This document shows positions 46,101 to 56,390 of a stretch of 64,000 nucleotides of DNA, in pieces. Within the stretch, counting starts at the first letter, position 1, and every line of letters starts with the position of its first letter. The notes below the pieces were generated by a model. It had not been told where the DNA came from. It did no database searches and saw only the letters and a list, made by a program, of their open reading frames with translations. The stretch comes from Norana najaformis (lineage: Eukaryota; Annelida; Clitellata; Crassiclitellata; Hormogastridae). The stretch covers positions 47,619,976 through 47,683,975 of the forward strand of contig OZ029913.1 of assembly GCA_964023275.1 (NCBI GenBank), given 5' to 3'. A program made the position numbers and the translations under genes.

Positions 46101-46515
46101 GCCTTTGTTGCATCATTTGTGAAGGATTTCGCTTGTTTACGACCTGGGAAGCCTTGTCTCCCCCTGCCGAACGCGACTCTTCCCATTGTCTGGGTTGAGT
46201 CGTTCACGTCGTTAGCTTTGCTCTGTTTTGGCGTCATTTTTCATTCGACTCGGGATGTATAGGGAGGTGGTTTCCCGTTGCCTTCCTCCCGGTGTTTTTA
46301 ATGAGACACCATCTCCCTGCGTCAATGTCTTTCATTGTCCGTCCTTCGGTTGCTTCGCCCATGGGGCTCGCTTATACCGGCGATAGCTCGGTCGTCCACC
46401 ACGCACTCTGTTGTAACAGGAGGGACCTCGTGAAGGTGGCGTGGTGGGCAGTTGAGCGGCAGAGGCTATCAGAGACGCTTGCCTGCCCCATTTCCCTCCC
46501 TGCCCCATTTCCTTT
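43185..46515 (-). mobile_element. Full-length RTE LINE with intact ORF
   Basis: 3331 bp on the minus strand. The uninterrupted right arm of the host element shows the empty site (gattatagttacaaacgc). Against it, TAGTT is duplicated at 43180-43184 and 46516-46520, fixing both ends. 5' leader about 280 bp with a repeated ccccatttccctcc-type stretch, one ORF, and a very short 3' region of 32 bp. Confidence 0.92.
43217..46237 (-). CDS. RTE endonuclease-reverse transcriptase, intact, 1006 aa
   Basis: Uninterrupted ORF with ATG at 46237. Residues about 50-300 are the APE-type endonuclease: [19 protein letters not shown] (Glu), [11 protein letters not shown] (Asp/Asn), [11 protein letters not shown] and DADTDHNLL (Asp-His). 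A highly charged helical linker follows to about 545. RT about 545-840: [24 protein letters not shown] (motif A Asp), [31 protein letters not shown] (catalytic FADD), IKKTKVM and [11 protein letters not shown]. The C-terminus has WMGHVLRGD and [11 protein letters not shown], the usual RTE end. It nicks target DNA and copies its RNA from the nick. All catalytic motifs are present and its length is normal for RTE, so this could be an active or very recent copy. Confidence 0.93.
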   Translation of the reverse strand: MTPKQSKANDVNDSTQTMGRVAFGRGRQGFPGRKQAKSFTNDATKAKEGIKIGTWNIRTLMRPGKLANVIGEMRRAGLDILGLSEVRWKEGGEIMSDGIRVIYAGGEKSQNGVAILLSEEIAKCVTRVERHEDRLLIVTIRAHPVDITIIQVYMPTSTHEEEEVDRIYVLIEERLGKTKGKDYVIIMGDWNAVVGEGRQENIVGKYGLGSKNERGEKLVEFCREQKLIITNTWFQQEKRRRYTWKAPGDRERYQIDYIMVKHRYRNSIKNARTLPGADADTDHNLLTVKIHLQHKLIMKKRNGRRKWNKEELRKRKYELARRIEDRLEEKEKGKDTETETTTDERWRRLKEIIMEEAKRMVGFQKGEEPRKPWITTEMIENMNERRRWKHQSTEKAKREYKRLNNRLRRTTDKAKEKWWEERCMELETLQQQGRHDLVYEKIKQLGKRKTMGSGSAIKDKDGTLLEDPVEIRERWREYVEELYKENSSLKSNKEDKERERNEDDKETDRELDVLREEVLIAIKDMKNNKAEGMDNIPIEMLRNLGDKATDELVQLCQEIYRTGMWPEDFLQTIVIPIKKKQNAVICEDHRTVSLLTHASKIMIKIITKRLQSRAEADKCLGDDQFGFRKGRGTRDAVAALRILTERSIQHNQDVYICFVDYEKAFDRVDWKKLMRALKRMGVDWKDRRLIGNLYMGQRVRIRIEGEYSEPGRIGRGVRQGCPLSPILFNIYIEEVIRETLEEMTEGVKVGGKLVKALRFADDQAMMAGSQRGLQKMMDQLDRISREYDMRINIKKTKVMKIGRGEAETVRITLNGDIIEQVKSFCYLGSTITEDAKCHVEIKRRIAMGKDEFYKRSELLRGRLNKNLKKRLIKTLIWSVVLYGSETWTMRKEDIKRIEAFEMWIWRRMEKISWTEKKTNEEVLQMVEEKRTILETIRNRQKKWMGHVLRGDNIVRDIIEERMEGKKTCGRPRQMILDWMMLEDGYEGLKRRANNREEWRHWTCGPA

Positions 46516-47345
46516 TAGTTACAAACGCAAATTTGGACGCAGCACCCTCCCAAATCTACCATTATGTAATGCATTGCAACAGCACAAAGGCAATATACGC
46601 CAAGTTCAGGCCTCCGTTGTCATATGATCTCGACTCCATTCTGAAATCAATTACCAGTTATCGATATTACATACCAAGGCCTACTCCAAATACCAGACTG
46701 CTTGTGGTTACAAACGCAAATTTTGACGCAGCACCCTCCCAAATCTACCATTATGTAATGCATTGCAACAGCATAAAGGCAATATACGCCAAGTTCAGGC
46801 CTCCATCGTAAAATGATCTTGAGTCCGTTCTTGAATCTCTTACCCATTATCGATACTACATACCAAGGCCTACTCCATACACCCACCCGCTTGTGGTTAC
46901 AAACACAAATTTGGGCGCAGCACCCTCCCAAATCTATCATTGTGCAATGCATTCCAACTGCTTAAAGGCAATATACGCCAAGTTCAGGCCTCCATCGTAA
47001 AATGATCTTGAGTCCGTTCTTGAATCTCTTACCCATTTTTCGATAATACATACCAGGGCCTACTCCACATACCAGACCGCTTATGGTTACAAATGCAAAT
47101 TTGGACGCAGCACCCTCCCAAATCTACCATTATGTAATGCATTGCAACTGCCCAAAGGCAATATACACCAAGTTCAGGCCTCCGTTGTAAAATGATCTCG
47201 AGTTCGTTCTTGAATCTCTTACCTATTATAGATACTACATACCAAGTCTTAGTCCATATACCCACCAGCTTATGATTACAAATGCAAATTTGGACACAGT
47301 AACCTCCCAAATCTACCTTTATAATGCATTGCTGCCGCTTAAGGA
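46516..47345 (+). repeat. Left subterminal tandem array, 189-bp unit
   Basis: Unit starts (ttacaaa) fall at 46519, 46708, 46897, 47087 and 47276, i.e. 189-190 bp apart; the last unit is partial. Shared core: gcagcaccctcccaaatcta, then tgtaatgcattgcaac and gccaagttcaggcctcc, then cgata...cataccaaggcctac. Copies differ by about 5-15 percent by eye. Confidence 0.92.
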
Positions 47346-47599
47346 ATATTGTAAAATTGCTTTCTTCACGTAATAAAAGTATCTTGACGTATATCAGAAA
47401 ACAAACACATATAGCGCCACTTCGAAAAGTGAAGTGTTCTGTTTGATGTTTCCAATGTTTTCTGAGCAAATAAATGAAGTCTGACGCCTATTGTTGTTTC
47501 GTTTTGCATCCTGGTGCACAGAGTCTAGGGATTGGGCCCAATGGCGATTCGTTGGGTTGCTGTTGCCGCTGCCTCGTGGCTCCCATCGTTCCAACTGCC

Positions 47600-49060
47600 G
47601 TTGGCCTCGAGCTGTCGCCGAATCTTAGCACTCATCTGCGCAAACTCGTAGGTTTCTTCTGGCAACGAGATCATCTTTCACATCGTGCCACTGCAGGAGC
47701 TATAGATGAACGCATTGTTTGTGGTGGTGATAATGGGATCAAGTTGCAGGTCTCAAGGTTCACAAGCATGAGCTCACAACGCTTCTTGGGGTCTATATAC
47801 AGCTGCGGTGAGAAGAACGTGTTCCATTTGGTCGTAGCATAGGAGAGTACTGCGCTGAAATTCTCACGCTGATGCTGCCGAGACAGCTCCAGCTGCTGCA
47901 ATGTTAAGTCCCAAATCACCTCAAGGAGCTTTTCCTGACGTCGGGACCGCTCCATGTCGACGAAACAGTGCTCGTCGTTCCAGCGAGGGTCTCAATCTTA
48001 CGTCGCGATCAGACTCCGGTTCAACCGGAGGGCCAACTCCTTGGAGGTGGTTCCCGAACGCAGCAGTTCGTCGAGGAGTGCAAATTTTTCGTTGTCTATG
48101 CCAGTATTACCTGCAGTCCTAGAGGCCACCAAAAGCTGCAGCTTCTCCACAAGGGCATCGGGATCTCTGTTGTATTCTGTTGCGGTAACCGCTCCCTCGC
48201 CTCTGATAAGCCGGTGCTTCTAGCTTTTTCTGTCCGTGAACGGGTAGCCCGCCCAGTTCGACCAGCTTCTTGAAGGTGTCTGTTGCCTGTGGTGTGTAGT
48301 GCTTGGTCTTGACAAAGCGCTTCGTAAGGAGTTGTGCAACGTCTCGTCAGTGGGAACTTCGAGCACATGCCATCCACCTGCTTTAGCGTTGTGTGTTTAT
48401 AGTCTGCCGGATGGCAGGCAGCGCCACGAAGGTCAGTGGTGAGCTCGCTGAACTGTTTGCTTTGGATTTTCAGCCCAGTGTCCTTGTGCTCTGCGGGGCG
48501 CTGATAGCTATCCGAGAGGAGGCGAATGCGTGTTCTATATGCGCGCAGGATATCCATCTGTCGTTCGATAGCCAAGCGCTTGTAATCGATTTTGCCTTCT
48601 TTGTAGGGCCGAACACGTGCCGGTTAAAGTTCGAGACCTGTGTGGCAACCTCGCCCATTACTGCTGGGTTTGTTAGGGTTAGTCGCTTGGAAGCTTGAAT
48701 CCATACTTGCTATTCGTCTCGGTGTCAAGACCGCTGTTAGGGTCCACAACCACGGTAGCCGGTGCTTCCTAAAACAGTGCCGTAAATCGGACTGGGGTTG
48801 GCTTGGGCTTTCGTGGTCTGCGCTGGCTGGCGCTCAAGAGCGTCGATGACTTTGTCTGCTATTTTGCCGCCTCAGCCAATTCGCTCGTTGTTCCAGTAAG
48901 AACATTTCTGCATCACAATGCAAGTTGGCCTACCCAGCTCCTCGAACGGCCGCTGGAGTCGTCCCAGTGGCCCAGATAGTCTTGGATCAGCGCGTTGCGC
49001 TTCTCTTTTGTTGACACTGTCCACGTTGTTGCGCTTGTCCCAATGCACCTTCCAACTCAT
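47600..49060 (-). pseudogene. Decayed interior gene or genes of the Polinton-like element
   Basis: Minus strand frames in succession: 49060-48872, 48658-48470, 48575-48096 and 47955-47671, with a better reading between 48200 and 48020 (NRDPDALVEKLQLLVASRTA, then GNTGIDNEKFALLDELLRSG). The middle holds a helical part (AIERQMDILRAYRTRIRLLS). The protein was mostly helical and charged. Frames shift at least four times. No enzyme motif is visible; function unknown. Confidence 0.5.
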
Positions 49061-49149
49061 GTCTTAGGTATGTAGAAGCAATCAAACCCACGCTGAGACT
49101 TGCCATCGTGCATCAACTATGACAATGTCTAGACCATGCATAAACACAC

Positions 49150-49320
49150 CACAGGGGGGACTACACAGGCGACATCCTTATGGCGGCCGCATACAAGATC
49201 ATGCTGTCTGACGACACACCAGAATATGAGAAGAACGCTCGGCTGGTTGGCGCAATAATGTCGGCGAAGTCGTGGTTCGGGATGGGCATCGGCTCTCGAG
49301 CCAGCAGGCATAAGGAGAAA
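49150..49320 (+). pseudogene. Short frame, possible small gene relic of the same element
   Basis: Plus strand reading AYKIMLSDDTPEYEKNARLV then GAIMSAKSWFGMGIGSR, stopping at about 49324. It runs toward the integrase relic. No family recognised. Confidence 0.35.
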
Positions 49321-49470
49321 ACCTGATTCTTTGACCCGACAGCCCGAGCAAGAACACTCCGGTGCTAGGCACCTTCCTGTAATCTCACACCTCGCCAGTT
49401 TTGTACGTGGCTTACGCTTGTTGGAGACTCATTGTCAGAGCGACAGAGGAAGGGTGCTAGGATCGCTGCA

Positions 49471-49875
49471 ATGTACTACAGCCCTACGGGATACTGGCGC
49501 GGTCATGCAGCAGTGAAGAAGCTGGCCTTGGCAGTGAAAGCTACAGACAATGCGGCGTGTGAGTGGCTAAAGAAGCAAGCCATATGGCACATCCATCTTG
49601 CCGCTTGACGCCACAAACCGTGTCCAATGTTCGATGAGAATCGGCCCAATGCTGTTGGAAAAGCCGCCCTGTAGTATCTCCCCACGACCAGGCTACGTCC
49701 AGGGACCATTGCAAGACATACAAGTACGCCCTTACCGTTGTTGATGTTGCCTCTAGCGACAAAGACATTGAACCCTTGACCGACAACAACACGGATGAAG
49801 TTATGTCAATGGATTCAGTCTCACACCTGTTTGCTAAGCACAGTGACATGGCCAAGCACGCAGTCATCCCCACCG
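49471..49875 (+). pseudogene. Polinton/Maverick-type integrase, amino part only
   Basis: From ATG 49471: MYYSPTGYWRGHAAVKKLAL, WLKKQAIWHIHLAA, a stop, then in frame RHKPCPMFDENRPNAV. After a second stop and frame change it reads KTYKYALTVVDVASSDKDIE and PLTDNNTDEV. This is the zinc-less amino domain and the first strand of the rve (DDE) core, VVD carrying the first catalytic Asp, as in F54H12.3-like transposon integrases. The rest of the core (second Asp, Glu) is missing: the right array begins straight after. The enzyme would insert the element DNA; this copy is dead. Confidence 0.72.
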
Positions 49876-49879
49876 GGCA

Positions 49880-50450
49880 TAATTGACCACTTCAACTGTA
49901 CATTGGATGGAGTAGACCTTTGTATGTAGTCTTGCCAACGCGCAATAGATTTCAGGAAGGAGCTGATAATTTTGCAATTGAGGCCTGAACTTGGCATATA
50001 TTGCCTTTGAGCAGTTGCAATGCATTACATAATGGTAGATTTGGGAGGGGGCTGCGTCAATGTTTGCGTTTGTAACCATAAGCTGGCGAGCATATGGAGT
50101 AGGCCTTGGTATGTAGTATCAATAATGTGGAAGAGATTTAGGAATGGGGTCGAGATAATTTTACAGTGGAGGCCTGAACTTGGCGTATATTGCCTTTAAG
50201 CAGTTGGAATGCATTGCACAATGATAGATTTGGGAGGGTGCTGCGTCCAAATTTGCGTTTGTAACCACAAGCGGGTGGGTGTGTGGAGTAGGCCTTGGTG
50301 TGTAGTATCGATAATGGGTAAGAGATTCAAGAACGGACTCAAGATCATTTTACGGTGGAGGCCTGAACTTGGCGTATATTGCCTTTATGCTGTTGCAATG
50401 CATTACATAATTGTAGATTTGGGAGGGTGCTGCGTCCAAATTTGCGTTTG
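49880..50450 (-). repeat. Right subterminal tandem array, 189-bp unit, inverted
   Basis: Reverse complement of the left array. The ends of the unit (gtaa) fall at 50075, 50264 and 50453, exactly 189 bp apart. It leads directly into the right outer arm. Confidence 0.92.
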
Positions 50451-50675
50451 TAACTATAATCTGGTGGGCGTCTGGAGCGGGCCTTGGTGTGTGGTATCGA
50501 TAATCGGGGAGGGATTATTTTGAGGACGATTCCATTATAAGGATTACCTTACGAAGGTATTACGAAATTATGGATATGAGCCTGAATATGTTGTCTAGCT
50601 TGACGGACAAATTTGCTGCCGAATATGAATATGTTGAGAATGAATATGTGTTTCAACTTGACAGACATGAATTCC
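50450..50675 (-). repeat. Right outer inverted arm
   Basis: Mirror of 42960-43184, ending with gtgtttcaacttgacagaca followed by tgaattcc. It gives the uninterrupted form of the RTE target site at 50440-50460. Confidence 0.9.
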
Positions 50676-50879
50676 GATGGGTCAGAGAAACTAGAAGCCA
50701 GGCTATGGTAAGCATGTTGAAAGAGATGCGTCTAGCTTAGACCTGAATGACGTCACAGAACTGACCGAATGAATAGAACTTGGCAATGAATTACAAAGCC
50801 GTGGACCAGCAACCGAGACTGCGCGGGAATCCAACGCTGTCCTGATATGAGGGACAAAAAGAGCTGTAGTGTCTATTGA
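50676..50879. other. Nothing recognised
   Basis: Spacer between the element end and the next LINE. Confidence 0.3.
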
Positions 50880-52320
50880 TCAAGTGCAATATTTATTTGT
50901 ATGATGGTTGAGCATGGAACAGAGATAGAGGTCGGCTGATTCAGATGTAGTACTTTGTAAACTATAAGACAGATTTTCAACTGGATTCTTTGTTTGATGG
51001 GCAACCAGTGCAAGGAATGGAGTACTGGAGTGATATGTTGATACTTAGGTGTTTTTGTTATGGCTCTGGCCAAAGGGTTTTGAACCATTTGCAGTTTGTG
51101 CAGATCCTTCTTTGCAGTGCCAATAAGAAGTGAGTTACAGTAGTCAAGCCTGCTGGAAACCAGTACATTAGCTAGTGGGACCAAGACAGTATGAGGCAAA
51201 AGAGATCTGAATCTATGAAACAAGTTGCACCATCTTCGTCAGTTCCTGACAACAGCCATTTGGCGACAGTGGTTGAGAATAATCCATATTTTTCGATCAT
51301 TTGTCAAATTCATTGTGCTGCTTTAATTGTATGGCTTATTTCCTAGTATCTATTCAAACGGGCAGCGGTGGTGAAGGAGTCTGTTCTGCCTTCAGATCTC
51401 GACTGAAAACTTATCCTTTCCTGAACTCATATCCTCCGTAGGCTGTCTCTGTGACTTCTGGACTCCTCCCTGGCTTTTCGACCCGGATAATAATTTTCTT
51501 TAGCAGTGACCATCGACTGATGCCTTGAGCATTATTACAGTGGCGCTATAGAAGTTTTTAGATTAGATTAGAATATCCCATATGTGAAAATGAGCTAATT
51601 TGCACATGGTGGCAACATGATTAGAAAATGACATAGTTGAGTTAAATATTACACCTAGACTGCCGGACAAGCTAGCCACCCAGCTGAATAGATGTGAGGG
51701 AATCAAATTTATGGAGTTGCTGGCAAGTGCCTAGAAGAAGGAATTCAGTCTTTGAAGGATTCAGAAGAAGTTTGTTACTAGTCATCCAAGACTGAACTTC
51801 ATCAAAAACTGAAGCAAACTGTTGGAGAGCACAAATAGATGACGTACAACTGTCAAATGAGAGGAATAGCTGAGTATTATCAGTGAACCAGTGGTAGTCA
51901 AGACAGCTGTTAGTAAGTATTGAACCAAGTAGAGTCATGTACAATGTGAAAAGGAGCGGGCTCAGAACTTTGTGGAATGCCACAATTCAAGAAAGTGGGC
52001 ACATAAGTGAGTTGGGTGATAGAGACTGACTGAGTATGAGGGTGGAGGTAAGATGCAAATCAATGGAGAGCGGGATGGGAAATACCAGACCAGTGTTCGA
52101 GGCAATGTAAAAGTATGCCATGATCAACAGTATCAAAACCGGCAGATGGGTCAAGAAAAATGAGAGCAGTTACTTTTCCTTGGTCCATGGAGTTGATTGT
52201 GTGATTGTGAACAGTAAGTAGTGTGGTTTCAGTGGAATGGTATTTGCGGTAGGTAGATTGGAAGGTACGGTACAGAGAGTCAAAAATACATTGGCACAAG
52301 GTATCTAAAACTTTAAAATA
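50880..52320 (-). mobile_element. CR1/L2-like LINE, RT to C-terminus, split by a plus-strand insert
   Basis: Minus strand. Upstream part 52320-51576: FQSTYRKYHSTETTLLTVHN, KVTALIFLDPSAGFDTVDHG, SPLLFTLYMTLLGSIL, NTQLFLSFDS (YADD changed), [18 protein letters not shown]. Downstream part 51211-50880: FHRFRSLLPHTVLVPLANVL, VSSRLDYCNSLLIGT, HITPVLHSLHWLPIKQRIQL. The break between them contains the insert 51212-51575. 5'-truncated at about 52320. Confidence 0.85.
51212..51575 (+). mobile_element. Compound insert: 155-bp module fused to a LINE 3' end
   Basis: Plus strand, inside the minus-strand LINE. The first 155 bp (51226-51380) equal 42520-42680. The rest (51381-51575) is a CR1-like 3' end: FRSRLKTYPFL near 51394, ccatcgactgatgccttgag near 51508, and a short agattagatta tail. 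SINE-like layout: unrelated head plus LINE-type tail. Alternatively, it could be two successive insertions. Confidence 0.65.
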
Positions 52321-52434
52321 CGAACGTTTATCACTGATCCTAAAAGCGTTCCATTGGCTATGAAAAGCAAATAATGTTCAAGACTGGGCTAATTATATTG
52401 CAACTGGTAAACGTTGGAATAGCCGCTTGTGTTT

Positions 52435-52610
52435 GCCCTACTTAAAAACAGTATGGCTACCGCAGGCTACGAGAGAAATTAGAATGCTGTCACCTACCAG
52501 AAACACTCCCAGTTAATAAGTAAGTGAGTCATCTGTAAGTAACCAAAAGCTTTTGAAATACTTTATTGGTGTCAATAAACAAAGAAATTGCGAAGTAACA
52601 CAAAGGTATC
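52435..52610. repeat. Dispersed repeat, partner of 35390-35585
   Basis: Ordered blocks ccctacttaaaaacagtatgg, taccgcag, gagagaaatt, aataagtaagtg, ttggtgtcaataaa shared with 35390-35585. Confidence 0.55.
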
Positions 52611-52955
52611 TCATATTATGGAATTCCTTGTAAATTTTCTATGTACCAACCACTACAAAGAACTTTCTCTGCTCAATGTGGAGACAGTTTTGCAGCGTCC
52701 ACTCCTCTTGCAGCTGGTTGGTGCTCAGTATGTCTTCAAAATCTACAATGACCGTTCATGGCATGGCACAAATAGAGCATAAATATTATGAGCAACTCTT
52801 CAAAAACACACAGAAGGAAATGATACAGCCACATTGTCACAGCATTCCTTGGGAAAGGACTGATAAGACTTGTGAGATTCAGAAATATACTCAGAAGTGA
52901 ATTTTGACACTGCAACACTCACAAAAAGTTAACTCACAAATAGTTTGTGTTCTGC
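52611..52955. other. Nothing recognised
   Basis: No supported gene or repeat family. Confidence 0.3.
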
Positions 52956-53330
52956 TGCATGTCTCGTTCTAAGTCTGTTACTGATGACTCACTCGTGTGA
53001 ATGACTAAGTCTGACTATTCTGTGGACAAAGACAGATTGGGCAGGCGTGCCATTTCTGTCACTTGCCCTAGACTGGAACTTGCTTCTGTCAAGCGTTCGC
53101 TCTGCAAAATTTTGGCTTTCTCTCAACTAAAAACTCATCTCTTCCTGGACTCATTTCATCCGTAGGCTGTATTTCTTTCTTTTGGGATTCCCTTCTTGGC
53201 TTTTTGCCTGGACTCACCATGGTATTTGGTTTGCACAACAATTTTGCTTAGTAACCACCATCGACTGATACATTGAGTATTATTAGAGTGGTGATATAAA
53301 TGTTCTGAGATTATTATTATTATTATGTTT
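52956..53330 (+). mobile_element. CR1/L2-like LINE 3' end with (ATT)n tail
   Basis: Decayed PRLELASVKRSLCKILAFS, LKTHLFLDSFHP-like coding end, then ccaccatcgactgatacattgag and a (TTA)n tract at 53305-53325. Same 3' signature as near 51508 and 1965. Confidence 0.75.
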
Positions 53331-53399
53331 AGTCCAAGTCTTATTATGTCTTTGTTTATATTGTCTATCCTGTGCAGTCGTGGTTTTCTTAGTCTCTCT

Positions 53400-55880
53400 T
53401 TCCTTTGAATCTTGCATATAGTGACACATGACGCGAGCGGGGCAATATTCACTGATAGCCCTTCCCCAGGATTCTGTGAGTTCAGACCGATTATGGCAGA
53501 GGATGTAATTAAGGTAATGCGTTCGTCACCAGCGAAACAATGCTCTCTTGACACACTTCCGGCGTGGCTGATGACCTCTGATGGCCCCGCTTCTGGCACA
53601 TTTCTTTGCTTGGATGTTCAACCATTCATTTGCCACTGGCCGCTTTCCGTCAAAGTGGAAACATGCACTGGTCACGCCACTCCCTGAGAAAAATGGAATT
53701 GACGAATCATCACCTGCGAACTTCAGACTGGTCTCTAACTTAACTTTCGTCTCAAAAGTGCTTGTGCGCATAGCGAACCAACAGCTCACTGAGTACCAGT
53801 CTGAATCTTGCCTCCTTCCTAGATTTCAATCTGCTTACAGGCACGGCCACTTGACCGAGACTGCGCTTCTCAAAGTCTTCAATATAATCGATGCCATCGA
53901 CTCAGGCCAGCTAGCGCTTTTGTCGCTTCGTGATATGTATTCGATACAGTCGACCATGGCATCCTGCTTCAACGACTATCTTGCTCGTTTGGAGTCAGAG
54001 AAAAAGCGCTCTGTTGGCTTGAATCCTACGTGAAGGGGGGGACGCAATCTGTCCACTTGGCAGATGAGGTGACTTCACCTAAGCTGGCCACCTGTGGTTT
54101 TCCACAAGGCGCAGTCCTCTTCTTATTACACACGGCCGATGTGAAGAGAATTGTACAAGCGCATGGACTCCTTCGCCACTGCTATGTGGATGATACACAG
54201 CTTTACTTCTTCTGTGAGCCATCAGAAACCGCTGAGCTGAAACAGAGAGTGATGGTGTCTATGGAGCGCATTTCAGGGTGGGTGGCGTCCAACTGTCTCA
54301 GTTTTAATCCATCAAAGTCTGAATTCCTATGGTGCACCACTCTCCGATGTCGCCATCTACTCGACGGTTGCACCTTTGCCCTCAGTGATGCTGATGTTCG
54401 ACCAGCTGACACCATTTGCAACCTTGGGGTCCACTTTGACAGCTTCATGACCATGTCGTTCCATGTGAATCAACTTGTATGAAGTTGCTTCTATCAGCTG
54501 CATTGCATTAAATTGATCTGCAGATTCATTCCCACCTCAACCGCTGTCACTCTGATGTATGTATGTATGTATCCAAGCACTTGTATAGCGCATTTTAAGA
54601 AACTCACAAAGGCGCTGCAGGGTGGTTATTGAAGATTACCGAAAATGTGCGTCTTAAGACGAGCCGAGATAATGTTTCTTGAGATGCTGAGGCGGCTGGA
54701 GATCGAATTTCTGGGGGCAGACTGTTCCAAAGAAGCGGTCCCACACAGGAAAAAGCACGATTTTCCCGTGCCATCGTGCAGGAGTGTGGAACTGTGAGCT
54801 GGCCACGAGCTGCAGAGCACAGTCTTTGATGACCCGGTTGGCTTGCAACAGATATGAGAAGCTCTGATGTATTCTGGAGCCGAACCAGCAATCGACATCC
54901 TGTAATTGTAATTGTAATTTGAAATTTGTATAGCTTGTATCCTGTCTATTAGAAGTATTTTTAGAAGTATAATTTGTATCCTGTCTATTAGAAGTATTTT
55001 GAACTGGATTCTCTTCTCGATCGGAAGCCAGTGCAGAGTATCACGCATATAGGTTGAGATGTGCAAGAATTTAGGCAGGTTGGCCAAGATCCCGGCCGCG
55101 CAGTTGAGGACCGACTGCAGCTGGCAAATTCGAAACTTTGGCAGGCCTGCTAGGACTGAGGTGCAATAGTCCCAGCATGTCACGATGAAAGAGTGAACCA
55201 GGGTGGCCGCACCACCTTGAGATAAACTGCGCCGTATGACCCTGATCTGACGCAGCTCGTAGAAACAGGTCCTGCAAAGTAAGTTGACATGAGCGGCCAT
55301 CGAGAGTTCTTCACTGATCAACAGCTTCATTGTCTCCAGGGTTGACTACTGCAATAGCCTGCTGGCAGGTCTGCCGACTTGTCAGCTAGAGCGGATACAG
55401 TCAGTGCTAAACTCTGCTGCCCGCCTCATCTATGGTTGGACACCATTCAGTCACGTCACTGTCTGCTGCGCGACAACCTGCACTGGTTTTGCATTCCTCA
55501 GCGGATCACCTACAAACTGTGCCTAATCACATACAAGGCTCTGAATGGTCTTCTACCAGACTTTATATCCGACTTCTGTATTCGAACAGCCAACAACCAG
55601 AACTCATCAGCTACAGTCCTCATCGAGGAACCAGCTGCATATCCCGCGGTCTTCCACGAAGTTCGGCAAATGTTCCTTCACTGTTGCCAGGCCCACTGCG
55701 TGGAACAGTCTTCCTGACAATGTGACGAATGCCCCATCCCTGGACACATTCAAATCACAACTCAAGACATCTTTTTAGCATATCTTGTGACTGTAGTTGA
55801 TTTTTGAACCCATGTACAGGGCCCTTTTCTTCGGCCTCTGCTGTGCTACGGCGCTATATAAATTCTTCTTATTATTATAG
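53400..55880 (+). mobile_element. L2/CR1-like LINE, split by a minus-strand (TATG)n LINE
   Basis: Left part 53400-54545: FRPIMAEDVIKVMRSSPAKQ, SLDTLPAWL, FNHSFATGRFPSKWKHALVT, FVSKVLVRIANQQL, then, decayed, LALLSLRDM, GFPQGAVL, HCYVDDTQLYFF (catalytic YVDD), NCLSFNPSKSEFLW, NLGVHFDSFMTM. Right part 55331-55880: FIVSRVDYCNSLLAGLPTCQ, LRDNLHWFCIPQRITYKLCL, then TAWNSLPDNV and a short (TTA)n end at 55865. The two halves abut in the same codon series (VTLM then FIVSRVDYC). Confidence 0.85.
54549..55330 (-). mobile_element. (TATG)n-tailed L2-like LINE nested in another LINE
   Basis: Minus strand. ISEELSMAAHVNLLCRTCFY, LVHSFIVTCWDYCTSVL, YMRDTLHWLPIEKRIQFKIL, then SFFGTV-like end. It carries an internal duplication of tatcctgtctattagaagta at 54941 and 54976 next to a taattgtaattgtaattt run. 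3' end: stem AGCGCA...GGCGCT at 54587-54616 and (TATG)n at 54555-54572. Confidence 0.86.
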
Positions 55881-56389
55881 TGCAAGTGTGGGTTTCAATC
55901 GGCTGGCATTCTTTCTACAGAGCCAAACCATCGGAGTCTGCACTGAACAACTTTGTCCGGCAGAATTGTTTTGGATTTCATAGGGGCAGGGAGACAGTCT
56001 ACCGGATATGTTGTTTTAAAATTTATCGGCGTTTTTTTGCATTAATTTTGTGTTTTTAATGAGCTAAATTATCGTTTCTGATTCTTAATTTTAATTTTCT
56101 GGCTAGTATTTGCCTTTCTGTTTCACTTGTCAGATAAGTTTCGATTATTTATTTCTTCTGTGTATATTTCGGTGTCATTGTGAGTGGACATCGTCTGACC
56201 TGTGTTTGCTGACTTGATGGCACAGTAGAAAATTCCAAACACAATCTCGTAATTGTTTATGGTTTTTAGGTCCACACTAATATCGGCTGGTCTTCTTTTA
56301 ATTTCTGTGTTCACGAGTCACCCATGAACTGAAGTACTGCTCTTTTCTTACCTAGGTCATGCCTTATTATCTACTGTCCTCGGTTTCCT
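55881..56389. other. Probable LINE 5' leader, otherwise nothing recognised
   Basis: Lies between the tail of one LINE and the amino ORF of the next. The right part may be the leader of the LINE that follows. Confidence 0.4.
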
Positions 56390-56390
56390 T

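Larger units (their letters stand above)
42960..50675. mobile_element. Polinton-like inverted-repeat element with 189-bp subterminal arrays
   Basis: Two long inverted arms: outer part 42960-43184 matched by the reverse complement of 50450-50675, continuing into tandem arrays (46516-47345 left, 49880-50450 right). The interior 47350-49875 holds decayed genes, including an integrase start. The intact RTE 43185-46515 is a later insertion in the left arm; without it the element is about 4.4 kb. Long arms plus a Polinton-type integrase suggest a deleted Maverick/Polinton or close relative. No DNA polymerase, packaging ATPase or capsid gene is seen, so it is a remnant or non-autonomous form. The outer ends are only known to within about 10 bp. 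Confidence 0.72.

Noticed and set aside
46516-50450. CRISPR-like array
   Set aside because: Units are 189 bp, contiguous and without spacers, and this is animal DNA.
46647-50523. ORFs with repeated HYIMVDLGGCC-like and CVCNHK motifs on both strands
   Set aside because: They are translations of the 189-bp tandem units and appear wherever the units do; no independent sign of a protein.
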